Source: an uncultured bacterium
Lineage (GTDB): Bacteria; DUMJ01
Assembly (NCBI GenBank): GCA_937958695.1
Contig: CALGNK010000001.1
Span: 1 to 64,000, forward strand
Length of the DNA: 64,000 nucleotides
Direction: 5' to 3'
A program made the position numbers and the translations under genes. The notes under the pieces were generated by a model. That model was given only the letters and a program-made list of their open reading frames with translations. It ran no database searches and was not told the origin of the DNA. This document shows positions 45,532 to 55,237 of this stretch, piece by piece; within the stretch, counting starts at the first letter, position 1; each line of letters begins with the position of its first letter.

Positions 45532-47178
45532 TTACATCTTTTCAGGAGCGCTAACCCCTATTATATCTAACCCGTTCTTTATTACCTGTTGAGTAGCAAA
45601 AACGAGAGCCATACGAGCATACATTACAGATTCTTCTTCTTGTAAGATACGTAACGAATTATAGAAAGAATGAAAACTTTTAGCTAAAGATTCGAGATAA
45701 AAAGTAAGCCTGTGTGGGGCGCGATTATAAAATGCATTCCTTAGTATATCTGGAAAGTCTTCAAGAGTTATAATAAGTTCGATCTCCAACGGATCTTTAA
45801 GATAAGACAAATCACAGTTAAACATCTTTTCTGTCTCTATTTTCCGTACCTCAGCTTGTTTAAAAAGGCTACAGCATCTGGCAAAGGCATACTGAACATA
45901 GTATACAGGGTTGTTAGTAGATTGAGTCTTTGCCAAATCTATATCGAAATCCAACTGACTATTTGGGTCTCTCATAACAAAGAAATATCTAGCAGCATCT
46001 TTCCCCACCTCATCTAACAATTCCCTAAGTGTAACCATCTCCCCTGCTCTCTTAGACATTCTTACCGCAGAACCACCTCTAAAAAGATGAACTATTTGGT
46101 AGATTATCAGTTCAAGGGTATTAGGATCGTAACCTAATGCCTCTACACTAGCCTTCATTCTAGGAACATGACCATGATGATCAGCTCCCCATATATCAAT
46201 TATGCGAGAAAATCCTCTCCTATATTTATCTAAATGATACGCTATATCAGCTAGAAAGTATGTAGAAGATCCGTCACTCTTTATAAGAACCCTATCTTTT
46301 TCATCACCAAATCTGGTGGAGGCAAACCATACAGCTCCATCTTTTTCATAAGTATACCCACCAGCTTTAAGTATCTCAAAAGCTTCTTTTAGAAGGCCTT
46401 TCTTATGCAGACTACTTTCCTTATACCAACAATCAAATCTTATTCCAAAATCTTCTAAGTCTTCTCTCTGCCACTCTAAAATCGTATCTTTAGCAAACTC
46501 TTTAAGCCTCTCTAGTCTTTCTTCTTGAGGAAGATTCCAGATATCATTACCAAATTTTTCAACGGCCAACTTAGCTATATCCTTTATATATTCTCCATGA
46601 TATCCATCTTCTGGAAACTCAAAGGGCATTCCTAACAATTCTTTCATCCTAGCCTCAACAGAAAGGGCTAAGAGATTCATCTGAGTCCCCATATCATTCA
46701 CATAGAACTCTCTTTCCACCTTGTACCCAAACCATTCAAACATGTTAGCTAAGACATCGCCTAAGGCACCACCTCTTCCATTACCCACATGAAGTGGTCC
46801 AGAAGGATTAGCACTTACAAATTCTATCTGTATTTTTTCCCCTTTTCCTTCATTTGACCTTCCATAGTTCTCTTTCTCTTTTATAATCTCTTTTATAACA
46901 AGATGAAATGCTTTTTCTTTCAAGAAAAAGTTTATAAAACCATTCTTTATCTCTACTTTATCTATAAGCTCCGATGGGTCAGTAAGGTTTCCCACTATAT
47001 CTTTTGCTATTTCATAAGGAGATTTCTTAAGAATTTTAGAGAGATTGAAGGATACAGATGAAGCATAATGTCCAAACTCCGGACTTTGAGTCCTATCTAC
47101 CAATACTTCTGTAAACTTTATATTAATCTTATTTAATGCATCTAAAATTCTATCTGCTAAATATCTCTTCAGTGTCAT
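45532..47178 (-). CDS. argS: Arginyl-tRNA synthetase
   Basis: This 548-residue class I synthetase has the Arg-specific N-terminal domain (1-110), the HIGH motif as NPSGPLHVGNGRGG (near residue 122), WGADHHGHVPRMKA and a C-terminal DALR anticodon-binding domain (about 430-548). The KMSKS region reads RMSKRAGE. It overlaps the M28 peptidase by four bases. Confidence 0.96.
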   Translation of the reverse strand: MTLKRYLADRILDALNKINIKFTEVLVDRTQSPEFGHYASSVSFNLSKILKKSPYEIAKDIVGNLTDPSELIDKVEIKNGFINFFLKEKAFHLVIKEIIKEKENYGRSNEGKGEKIQIEFVSANPSGPLHVGNGRGGALGDVLANMFEWFGYKVEREFYVNDMGTQMNLLALSVEARMKELLGMPFEFPEDGYHGEYIKDIAKLAVEKFGNDIWNLPQEERLERLKEFAKDTILEWQREDLEDFGIRFDCWYKESSLHKKGLLKEAFEILKAGGYTYEKDGAVWFASTRFGDEKDRVLIKSDGSSTYFLADIAYHLDKYRRGFSRIIDIWGADHHGHVPRMKASVEALGYDPNTLELIIYQIVHLFRGGSAVRMSKRAGEMVTLRELLDEVGKDAARYFFVMRDPNSQLDFDIDLAKTQSTNNPVYYVQYAFARCCSLFKQAEVRKIETEKMFNCDLSYLKDPLEIELIITLEDFPDILRNAFYNRAPHRLTFYLESLAKSFHSFYNSLRILQEEESVMYARMALVFATQQVIKNGLDIIGVSAPEKM

Positions 47179-48281
47179 TTTATATATCTCCCCACATTCG
47201 TAACTATATTGATAGCATCTGTTAAGATCTTCTTATCTAAAAATTCTACACTATCAGTATACCAATGCCAATTCACAGGAAAACCTCTTTTATCAAGTGC
47301 AATAATAGTCCCAGCATTATAATCTCTAGCTAGAAATATAGTAGCATCAGTAGAAAGACCCAAATAAGGCCTAAAATTTACATCTATATCGCTAGTACAA
47401 TTCTTTATAACATTTAACCAGTCTTTCTTTACCTTAAATATCTTCCACATACCTTCTTCTATAGCTATGGTAAGTCTTCCTATTCCTAGATTATCAAGAT
47501 TTAGGATAAAAGCATCTTTCAACTTTTCTCCATATTCTTTCTCCAATGCTTCAGCCCCGTAAGTACCAGATTCTTCCCCTCCAGTAAATACTACCCAAAA
47601 GGGAATATCTTCTTCTCTTAATATCTTAGCACTACATAAAGCGGTTATAACACCAGACCCATTATCATTTCCTCCGGGGCTAAATCCCATAAATAACTCC
47701 CTGTGTATATGAGCAGCTATAAGAAATAATAGATATAGAGAAGGAATCAAGCCAATATAAAACCAAAGTCTTAGGGGAAAGATAAGGTTAAGGAGCGTAA
47801 GAATTAGTACTGCTAAACTAGAACCTGTAGTAAGGAGCATTGAAGTCCTAGGAGAAGTAACATATTTGGGATGAAAAAATATAGACGTCCTAGCAGAGTC
47901 CATATGAGCCATTATGACTAGCCTTGGTTTATCAGAGTTTTTACCAATTACATTTGTAGATACCCTAGTTCTAAACAAATTTGTAATATTGTGAAACGTA
48001 TCCAATTCTCTAAATTCTAAAAAGACAATAACTAGTGATAAGAAAAATGGAAGAAATCTATTAACAGGCATAAAAAATATGGAAAAAACTAAAAGTCCCC
48101 AGATTATTATATATGGATAGGAATAAGTTGGGACAACTTTAAAGTTTTGAACTTCAGTATCAAGGCCAAAAGACTTAAGCTTATCCTCTATCCATTTAGA
48201 AAACTCTTTCTCTTTATCCGAACCTGTTGGCCTTGGACCTATGTTCTTAAGTTTAAAAATTATCTCCTCTATTAACTCCAT
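47175..48281 (-). CDS. M28-family metallopeptidase with inserted membrane segments
   Basis: This 368-residue protein has the zinc ligands of M28 aminopeptidases: His126 (AHMDS), Asp206 (GGNDNGSG), Glu236/Glu237 (GGEESG), Asp263 (NLDN) and a late His in NWHWYTDS. Two pairs of hydrophobic segments interrupt the catalytic domain, at about residues 54-90 and 148-192. The enzyme should therefore be membrane-anchored within its own fold. Substrates are unknown. It lies between guaA and argS in a close-packed run. Confidence 0.85.
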   Translation of the reverse strand: MELIEEIIFKLKNIGPRPTGSDKEKEFSKWIEDKLKSFGLDTEVQNFKVVPTYSYPYIIIWGLLVFSIFFMPVNRFLPFFLSLVIVFLEFRELDTFHNITNLFRTRVSTNVIGKNSDKPRLVIMAHMDSARTSIFFHPKYVTSPRTSMLLTTGSSLAVLILTLLNLIFPLRLWFYIGLIPSLYLLFLIAAHIHRELFMGFSPGGNDNGSGVITALCSAKILREEDIPFWVVFTGGEESGTYGAEALEKEYGEKLKDAFILNLDNLGIGRLTIAIEEGMWKIFKVKKDWLNVIKNCTSDIDVNFRPYLGLSTDATIFLARDYNAGTIIALDKRGFPVNWHWYTDSVEFLDKKILTDAINIVTNVGRYIK

Positions 48282-48284
48282 AAC

Positions 48285-49817
48285 CTATTCCCACTCTATT
48301 GTAGCTGGCGGTTTTGAACTTATATCATACACAACTCTATTAACCTTGGGAACTTCATTTATTATTCGGTTAGATATAGTTTCTAAAAGAGAGTATGGCA
48401 GTCTAGCCCAATCTGCAGTCATTCCATCTTCACTTAAGATAGCCCTTACAGCCACCACATGACCAAATGTTCTTTTATCACCCATCACTCCTACACTCAT
48501 CTCTGGTAAAAGGACACCAAAATACTGCCAAAGTTCTCTACTTAAACCAGCATTCTCTATCTCAGTAGAGATTATATAATCTGCCTTCCTGATAATTTCT
48601 AGCCTCTCTCTAGTAACCTCTCCTATAATTCTTATTGCTAATCCTGGTCCAGGAAAAGGCTGACGATAGACTATCTTCTCCGGAATACCAAGGGATAGCG
48701 CTACTTTTCTAACCTCATCCTTAAAAAGATATCTTAATGGCTCAACCAATTTTAATCTCATTTTCTCTGGAAGGCCACCAACGTTGTGATGGGTTTTTAT
48801 CTTATGTGCCTTTTGAGAACTCGTTGCACTTTCTATCACGTCAGGATAAAGTGTCCCTTGAGCAAGAAAATCTATATCCCCAAGTTTTGTAGCTACCTCC
48901 TCAAATACACTCACAAACTCATGACCAATTATCCTACGCTTCTCTTCGGGATCTGTTATCCCTTTTAACCTTTCTAGAAATCTATCAGTGGCATCTATAT
49001 ATTCTACCCTCATATTGAAACTCTTCAGGGTATTCAATACCTGCTCGACTTCATTCTGTCTAAGGGTCCCCTGATTTACAAATATACAGATAAGATTATC
49101 TCCAATAGCTTTGTGGACAAGTACAGCGGTAGTAGTAGAATCTACTCCACCACTTAATGCGCATATAACTCTCCCATCTTTAACTATATCTCTTATATTT
49201 TCTATCGTCTCATTTATAAAATGCTCAGGGGTCCAATCTCCACTACAGGAACATACATTATAGAGAAAATTTTGTATAATCTTACTCCCATTTACAGTAT
49301 GGACCACCTCAGGATGAAATTGGACAGCATAGAGATTCTTACCAATGTCTTCCATAGCAGCTACAGGAGTATTATCAGTAGCGGCAGTGACTTTAAAATT
49401 ATCTGGCGGTTTTATTACCATATCGTTGTGGCTCATCCAAGCAATAAACTCTCTTTCTAGCCCCTTAAATAATAAAGAATCCTTCTCAATTTTCAAAAGG
49501 GTCTTACCAAATTCACCCTTTTCTCCTCTGACCACCTTACCTCCAAGCATGTATGCCATAAGTTGCATCCCATAGCAAATTCCCAATACAGGATATCTTC
49601 CACTAAAGATTAACGGGCTACACCTAGGAGCCCCCTCTTCATAGACACTAGAAGGACCACCAGAAAGAATGATCCCCTTAGGATTCATTTTCTCTATTTC
49701 TTCAAAAGAGATATCACATGGTAATATCTCGGAATAAACTTGATGTTCTCTTATCCTCCTAGCTATAAGATTTGTATACTGCGAACCAAAATCAAGAACA
49801 ATTACTACTTCTCTCAT
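48285..49817 (-). CDS. guaA: GMP synthase (glutamine-hydrolysing)
   Basis: This 510-residue enzyme amidates XMP to GMP. The glutaminase half (1-190) has the Cys in GICYGMQ and the His-Glu pair in QFHPEV. The ATP pyrophosphatase half has [10 protein letters not shown], and a dimerisation domain ends in KPPATIEWE. Confidence 0.97.
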   Translation of the reverse strand: MREVVIVLDFGSQYTNLIARRIREHQVYSEILPCDISFEEIEKMNPKGIILSGGPSSVYEEGAPRCSPLIFSGRYPVLGICYGMQLMAYMLGGKVVRGEKGEFGKTLLKIEKDSLLFKGLEREFIAWMSHNDMVIKPPDNFKVTAATDNTPVAAMEDIGKNLYAVQFHPEVVHTVNGSKIIQNFLYNVCSCSGDWTPEHFINETIENIRDIVKDGRVICALSGGVDSTTTAVLVHKAIGDNLICIFVNQGTLRQNEVEQVLNTLKSFNMRVEYIDATDRFLERLKGITDPEEKRRIIGHEFVSVFEEVATKLGDIDFLAQGTLYPDVIESATSSQKAHKIKTHHNVGGLPEKMRLKLVEPLRYLFKDEVRKVALSLGIPEKIVYRQPFPGPGLAIRIIGEVTRERLEIIRKADYIISTEIENAGLSRELWQYFGVLLPEMSVGVMGDKRTFGHVVAVRAILSEDGMTADWARLPYSLLETISNRIINEVPKVNRVVYDISSKPPATIEWE

Positions 49818-51073
49818 CGTTTTATTACCTCAAATTTGGTATAAGGAATTAATACATCTGGAACTCTTATACTTCCATCTTTATTCTGATAATTTTCCAT
49901 TATAGCAATAATCGTCCTACCAATAGCAAGAGCAGTTCCGTTTAAGATATGGACATAACGGACATTTCCATCTTCGTCCCTATACCTTATGTTTAGACGT
50001 CTAGCCTGAAAATCAGTACAATTACTGCAAGAGTGTGTTTCCCTGTATCTATTCTGTCCAGGCATCCATGCTTCTATATCGTATTTTTTACTAGCAGGGA
50101 ATCCCAAATCACCTGCACATATGAGAACTACTCTATAAGGAATATTTAGTTTACTCATTATCTCTTCCTCGATAGAGAGTAAAAATTCATGCTCTTCCCA
50201 AGATTTATCAGGTAAAGTAAAGGATACCATTTCAAGCTTATCAAACTGGTGAACTCTTAGAATACCTCTTGTATCCTTCCCTGCAGCACCAGCTTCTCTT
50301 CTAAAACAGGATGAAAATGAAATAAACCTTTGAGGTAGATCTTCTACATTAAGTATTTCATCTTTAAACATAGGTACAACAGTATGCTCTGATGTCCCTG
50401 CTAATCTTAATTCATCAAGAGGTATTTTATACATCTGTTCTTCAAGCTCAGGAAGGTATCCAAGGCTATAGAGTATATCTTCCCTTACAAGCACAGGAGG
50501 AATCACAGGTATAAATCCTTTCTCTAAAAGGAGATCAGTCACAAACCTTATGAGCGCATATTCCAGTATAACCAATTCACGTTTGAGATAGTAAAATCTA
50601 GAACCGCTTACCTTTCCTGCTCTCTTTACGTCTATCAGATCTAACGTCTCTCCTAATTCTAAATGGTCTTTTGGTACAAAATCAAATTGTGGTATATCGC
50701 CAAAATACTTTATTGGTATATTACCACTCTCATCTTTCCCTTCAGGAACACTCTCATGAGGGATGTTAGGCAAGGTTAACATCAAATCATTAAGAGAATC
50801 CTCTACCCTTTTCAGTTCATTTTCAAGTTCTCTTAATCTAGGAACTACTTCTTTGATCTTACTAATAAGAGCCTCTCTATCTTTAGGATTCTTTTGTATC
50901 TCTTTAGAAGTTACATTTTGTAAATGTCTAAGATTATCTACTTCTTTAATAAGATCCTTCCTTTTCTGATTTAACTCTAATATCTCATCAATAGGTGGAT
51001 TATCAATTCCTTTTTTCTTTAAAAGATTCTTTATCTCTTCAGGTTTAGCCTCAATAAGTCTTATATCTATCAT
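49814..51073 (-). CDS. serS: Seryl-tRNA synthetase
   Basis: This 419-residue class II synthetase has an N-terminal coiled-coil arm (about 25-105), motif 2 [21 protein letters not shown] and motif 3 [18 protein letters not shown]. It overlaps guaA and the DUF554 gene by four bases each. Confidence 0.97.
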   Translation of the reverse strand: MIDIRLIEAKPEEIKNLLKKKGIDNPPIDEILELNQKRKDLIKEVDNLRHLQNVTSKEIQKNPKDREALISKIKEVVPRLRELENELKRVEDSLNDLMLTLPNIPHESVPEGKDESGNIPIKYFGDIPQFDFVPKDHLELGETLDLIDVKRAGKVSGSRFYYLKRELVILEYALIRFVTDLLLEKGFIPVIPPVLVREDILYSLGYLPELEEQMYKIPLDELRLAGTSEHTVVPMFKDEILNVEDLPQRFISFSSCFRREAGAAGKDTRGILRVHQFDKLEMVSFTLPDKSWEEHEFLLSIEEEIMSKLNIPYRVVLICAGDLGFPASKKYDIEAWMPGQNRYRETHSCSNCTDFQARRLNIRYRDEDGNVRYVHILNGTALAIGRTIIAIMENYQNKDGSIRVPDVLIPYTKFEVIKR

Positions 51074-51753
51074 AATAGAGCTCCTAATAACCCTCCTATC
51101 AAAAGTCCTGGTAATAGGTTTCCTACTTTTATCTTTCCTATACCTAAAAGATTAATACCTATTCCAATAATCATTAATCCTCCAACTATAGTTATACAAT
51201 TTACAGAACTGTCAGGTAGAAGACTCCCAATCATAGAAGCTAGTATAGTCAATACTCCTTGATAGCCTAAGACAACTAATGCTGAAAATATAACACCTAT
51301 ACCCAGTGAAGCAGATAAGACTATAGAAGAAATACCATCCATTATAGACTTTGTAAGTAGTATATTATAGGTTCCTTTTATACCATCTTCTATAGCCCCA
51401 GTGATTGCCATAGGTCCTATACAGAAGAGTAGACTAGCTGCCATAAAACCCTGTGTAAAAGTACTCAAATTATTTGAAGTCTTTTTCTTGAGTGTATCTC
51501 CTAATCTTTCTAAAGAGGATTCTATATCTAACAATTCGCCTATTATACCACCAATAGCAAGGCTTATCAAAACAATTATAGATTCTTTTATATCTTTAGC
51601 ACCAAATGCCATTTTTAAACCTACCGTTAGAGTAAATAATCCTACAGATTGTATAGCTATCCTCTGCAATCTCTCAGAAAATCTATTCCCTAAAAGTAAA
51701 CCAATACTACTTCCAGCTATAACAGTAACAGTATTTACAATTGTCCCTAGAAT
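51070..51753 (-). CDS. DUF554 membrane protein with a probable ATT start
   Basis: This protein of about 227 residues has the seven-helix pattern of DUF554 (YdfK/YqgA). The first ATG/GTG/TTG in frame would be TTG 51669, but the frame upstream encodes ILGTIVNTVTVIAGSSIGLL followed by LGNRFSERL, which is the typical start of the family. That stretch begins at ATT 51751-51753, right after an in-frame TGA at 51760-51762. AAAGGGTGA lies just upstream at a normal distance. I therefore propose an AUU start, as in infC. A one-base indel is the alternative. Function of the family is unknown. Confidence 0.8.
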   Translation of the reverse strand: MLGTIVNTVTVIAGSSIGLLLGNRFSERLQRIAIQSVGLFTLTVGLKMAFGAKDIKESIIVLISLAIGGIIGELLDIESSLERLGDTLKKKTSNNLSTFTQGFMAASLLFCIGPMAITGAIEDGIKGTYNILLTKSIMDGISSIVLSASLGIGVIFSALVVLGYQGVLTILASMIGSLLPDSSVNCITIVGGLMIIGIGINLLGIGKIKVGNLLPGLLIGGLLGALL

Positions 51754-51769
51754 AACACATCACCCTTTA

Positions 51770-52222
51770 TTACTTTAAAACTGCTAATTCACCCTTTTCT
51801 TCTCTGCTCAGTATCTTATCTATATCCAATATAATAATCAATCTCTCGTCTAATTTCCCTACCCCTTCTATAAAATCTGCTCCGATAGTAGTAACTGGAG
51901 GTGGAGGTTCTATATTATCTTTCGGTATCCTTAAAACCTCAGTTACAGAATCTACTATTAAGCCAACAGTTTGTGAGGATATCTCTACTACTATTATCCT
52001 TGTATCTGGTGTAATCTCTTTTTCTTGAAGATTAAATCTCTCCTTTAGATCTATAACTGGTATTATCTTACCCCTAAGGTTTATAACACCTTTAACAAAA
52101 GATGGAGCCTTAGGGACAAAAGTTATATCCCTATACTGAATAATCTCTTGAACCTTATAGATATCTATCCCATAGTCTTCATTTAGTAGAGAAAATACTA
52201 CTAACTGTCTTTCTTCTGCCAT
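51770..52222 (-). CDS. cheW: Chemotaxis coupling protein CheW
   Basis: This 150-residue single CheW domain protein has VVFSLLNEDYGIDIYKVQEI, GVINLRGKIIPVIDLK and GLIVDSVTEVLRI. CheW joins receptors to the kinase CheA. No other chemotaxis gene is in the window, so it is an orphan here. It lies between the ROK kinase and the DUF554 gene. Confidence 0.95.
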   Translation of the reverse strand: MAEERQLVVFSLLNEDYGIDIYKVQEIIQYRDITFVPKAPSFVKGVINLRGKIIPVIDLKERFNLQEKEITPDTRIIVVEISSQTVGLIVDSVTEVLRIPKDNIEPPPPVTTIGADFIEGVGKLDERLIIILDIDKILSREEKGELAVLK

Positions 52223-52239
52223 AAAATCCCTCCTACCAA

Positions 52240-53142
52240 TTATTTTGCTCCTTTTAAGAATACTAAGGCAGATGCTCCTACTACACCTGCCTGTTCACCC
52301 AAGGTAGCCTTAGTTATCTTTACATCCCTTCCGCCTGGAAGGGCATAAGTATCTACTATCTTTCTTATTGGGTTGATCAAGAGATCTCCTAAATTAGAGA
52401 CTCCTCCAGAAAGGAGTATAATATCGGGGTTGAATATATTTATAAAACTTACCATCGCATATCCAAGGAGTATCCCTATCTCTTCTATAGCTTCTAAAAC
52501 TATTTTATCTCCGCTTTCAGCATATAGTTGAATCTCCTCAGGATTTTTTATAGATCTACCCTTCTCCTGAAGTCTTTTCATAAGAGCTGGGCCAGATGCG
52601 TATGCCTCGATACATCCTATACCACCACAGTTACATCTAATTCCATCATACTTTATACTCATATGACCTAACTCTGCACCAACGCCCTTAGCTCCTCTAA
52701 AGACCTTACCATTATAGACTATTCCAGAACCAATCCCGGTACCTATAGTAAGACATAAAAGACACTTAGCTCCTCTTCCACCACCAGCCCACCATTCACC
52801 CAGAGCAGCCACATTACCATCATTATCTACATACGTTGGAAGTTTAAATCTCTCCTCAATTATATCCTTTAGGGGTGTCCCTGCCCAATCTTTAAGGTTA
52901 GGTGTAGCGGTAACTATTGTGCCGGTATCAGGATCAACCTGTCCAGCTGTCCCTATACCAATACCCTCTATATCTTCGCTTAAGATCCCTTCTATAGCTT
53001 CATACAAATGGCTTAAAATCTTTTCTCTACCCTCTTTGCCTTCGCTAGGAACTCTTAAACTCTTTATTATATTCCCCTTCTCATCTATAACAGCAGAAAG
53101 AATTTTTGTCCCACCAATATCTACTCCGATCGCTTTAGACAT
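52240..53142 (-). CDS. ROK-family sugar kinase (glucokinase-like)
   Basis: This 300-residue kinase opens with IGVDIGGTKILSAVIDE and carries the ROK zinc motif CNCGGIGCIE with the upstream His in ELGHMSIKYDG. YVDNDGNVAALGEWWAGGG binds the sugar. It most likely phosphorylates glucose; N-acetylmannosamine or allose are alternatives. It is three bases after the Gfo/Idh gene, at the end of the polysaccharide block. Confidence 0.9.
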   Translation of the reverse strand: MSKAIGVDIGGTKILSAVIDEKGNIIKSLRVPSEGKEGREKILSHLYEAIEGILSEDIEGIGIGTAGQVDPDTGTIVTATPNLKDWAGTPLKDIIEERFKLPTYVDNDGNVAALGEWWAGGGRGAKCLLCLTIGTGIGSGIVYNGKVFRGAKGVGAELGHMSIKYDGIRCNCGGIGCIEAYASGPALMKRLQEKGRSIKNPEEIQLYAESGDKIVLEAIEEIGILLGYAMVSFINIFNPDIILLSGGVSNLGDLLINPIRKIVDTYALPGGRDVKITKATLGEQAGVVGASALVFLKGAK

Positions 53143-53145
53143 AAT

Positions 53146-54141
53146 CTATCCCTCTCTTAAAGATTTATAGATAGCATCTATAGTTTCTAAAACCAAAAGC
53201 GAATTCACCGCATCTATCCTAGTAGGGCTGTTATTAACTATACCATTACAGAAGTCTAGTATCATATTTTTAAAGCAGAGCCTTCTAAGATACAAAGGGT
53301 CATATGTAACAACTTTTGGAGAAATTGCATTATCCTTTATCCTCCATGCGTTAATACTATTCAATGCTAGACCACCAATTACAATAGTTCCTCTATCTCC
53401 AAATATACTCAAACTAGTCTCTAAATTTTGAGGATAGATAGAGAAACTTCCTTCAAAGGTACCTAAAGCCCCATTATAAAATCTCAAAACTGCAACTAAA
53501 GTATCTTCAGTTTCAATTGAATGAGTAAAGGTATCAGCCATAGCATAGGCAGAGCAAACCTCACCAAAAAATGAGATTAAAAGGTCTAGATAATGTATTG
53601 CCATATTATAGAGCATGCCACCATCATAGTCTTTACTTCCTCTCCAAGAGTTTTCAAAGTATTCCTGTGGCCTATACCAAAGCATATGAACACTTCCTAA
53701 AAAAAGCTTACCTAAAGCACCATTCTTTGCAGCCTCCTGAGCTAATTCTACAAGTGGATTATACCTCATCTGTACTACCATACCCAACTTTAAACCTAAG
53801 TTATCGGCAAGAAAACATAACTCTTTAGCCTCCCTTAGACTTAAAGCCAATGGCTTTTCTACAAGCACATTCACTTTCGAATTCAATGCATCCTTAGCAA
53901 TCTCATAATGAGATGAATGTGGGGTAGAAATAGAAACAAAATCCAAATCTTCCTTCTCTAAAAGTTCTCTATAATCTGTATAGACCTTTCTAACTTTATA
54001 TAAGGAAGCAAAATCTTCTGCTTTAGACAAATTACTATCACATACTGCTACTAACTCTAAATGAGGAACATCCGAAATAACTTCGCTATGCTTATGTGCA
54101 TTCTGTCCGCATCCTATAATAGCAAATCTAACTTTTTCCAT
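53146..54141 (-). CDS. Gfo/Idh/MocA-family sugar dehydrogenase
   Basis: This 331-residue NAD(P)-dependent oxidoreductase has FAIIGCGQNAHKHSEVI at the N-terminus and the catalytic lysine motif VEKPLAL near residue 93. It resembles the nucleotide-sugar 3-dehydrogenases (WlbA/WbpB) that work with a DegT aminotransferase. The gene overlaps such an aminotransferase by 14 bases. Oxidation of a UDP-sugar at C3 before transamination is the inferred role. Confidence 0.88.
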   Translation of the reverse strand: MEKVRFAIIGCGQNAHKHSEVISDVPHLELVAVCDSNLSKAEDFASLYKVRKVYTDYRELLEKEDLDFVSISTPHSSHYEIAKDALNSKVNVLVEKPLALSLREAKELCFLADNLGLKLGMVVQMRYNPLVELAQEAAKNGALGKLFLGSVHMLWYRPQEYFENSWRGSKDYDGGMLYNMAIHYLDLLISFFGEVCSAYAMADTFTHSIETEDTLVAVLRFYNGALGTFEGSFSIYPQNLETSLSIFGDRGTIVIGGLALNSINAWRIKDNAISPKVVTYDPLYLRRLCFKNMILDFCNGIVNNSPTRIDAVNSLLVLETIDAIYKSLREG

Positions 54142-55237
54142 AGAAAGACTTTATAACCTCCACAACTTTTCTAACTTCTTCATCTTTCAATTCTGGCCAC
54201 ATAGGTAATGCCAAGACATCTTTAGAGGCTCTTTCTGCCTCTGGAAAATCTCCTAGTTTATAACCTAAGATATTATATACCTTCTGAAGATGTAACGGCA
54301 AGGGATAATACACTGTAGAGCCAATACCATTATCAGAGAGATATCTCTGCAGTTCATCTCTTCTTTCTGCCCTTATCACATACTGATGGAATGTATGGAT
54401 ATGCCCTTCCTTAATTCTTGGAGTTTTCACATAAGGCACATCTGAAAGTAAATTGTTATATAAACTAGCTATCTCCTGTCTTCTCTTTATATAACTATCT
54501 AAATATCTGAGCTTTACCCTCAATATAGCTGCCTGAATCTCATCTAATCTACTGTTGTATCCCAACTCCTCATGATAATATTTTTTCTTGCTTCCATGAT
54601 TTCTTAACATCAATATCTTATCTTTTATCTTTTCATCACTAGTAACAATCATCCCACCATCTCCAAATGCCCCTAAGTTTTTGGTAGGGAAGAAACTAAA
54701 ACATCCAGTGTCTCCAATGCTTCCAGCCTTTTTACCTCTATAAACTGCACCTATAGCCTGACAGGCGTCCTCTACCACAGAAAGATTATATTTCTCTTTA
54801 AGCTCTAAAATTTTATCCATATCACACATCTGTCCAAAGATATGAACCGGTAAAATAACTTTGGTATTTTTAGTTATCACTCTTTCTACCTTTTCTACAT
54901 CTATGTTAAAAGTATCTGGCTCTATATCAACAAAAACCGGTTTTGCACCGAGATTAGAAATAACCTCGGCAGTAGCAAAGAATGTAAATGGAGTAGTTAT
55001 AACTTCATCTCCAGGGCAAACTCCAAGGGCTCTCAAAGAAAGTAAAAGGGCATCAGTTCCTGAAGCAACCCCAATGGCATACTTAGTACCACAGTATACC
55101 GATAACTCTGATTCTAGGAGACTTACATTTTCTCCCAGTATAAATTGACCTTTTTCCATCACATCTTTTACTACTTGGTCTATCTCCAGCTTAAGATCCT
55201 GATACTGTCTCTTAAGGTCAAAACTAGGAATCTTCAT
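54128..55237 (-). CDS. DegT/DnrJ-type sugar aminotransferase
   Basis: This 369-residue PLP enzyme transfers an amino group to a keto nucleotide sugar. PLP binding is shown by GVASGTDALLLSL, VEDACQAIGA and the lysine in SFFPTKNLGAFGDGGM. GYNSRLDEIQAAIL is also typical. It overlaps the Gfo/Idh gene and the Wzz gene, supporting a joint role in making an amino sugar for an exported polysaccharide. Confidence 0.92.
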   Translation of the reverse strand: MKIPSFDLKRQYQDLKLEIDQVVKDVMEKGQFILGENVSLLESELSVYCGTKYAIGVASGTDALLLSLRALGVCPGDEVITTPFTFFATAEVISNLGAKPVFVDIEPDTFNIDVEKVERVITKNTKVILPVHIFGQMCDMDKILELKEKYNLSVVEDACQAIGAVYRGKKAGSIGDTGCFSFFPTKNLGAFGDGGMIVTSDEKIKDKILMLRNHGSKKKYYHEELGYNSRLDEIQAAILRVKLRYLDSYIKRRQEIASLYNNLLSDVPYVKTPRIKEGHIHTFHQYVIRAERRDELQRYLSDNGIGSTVYYPLPLHLQKVYNILGYKLGDFPEAERASKDVLALPMWPELKDEEVRKVVEVIKSFYGKS

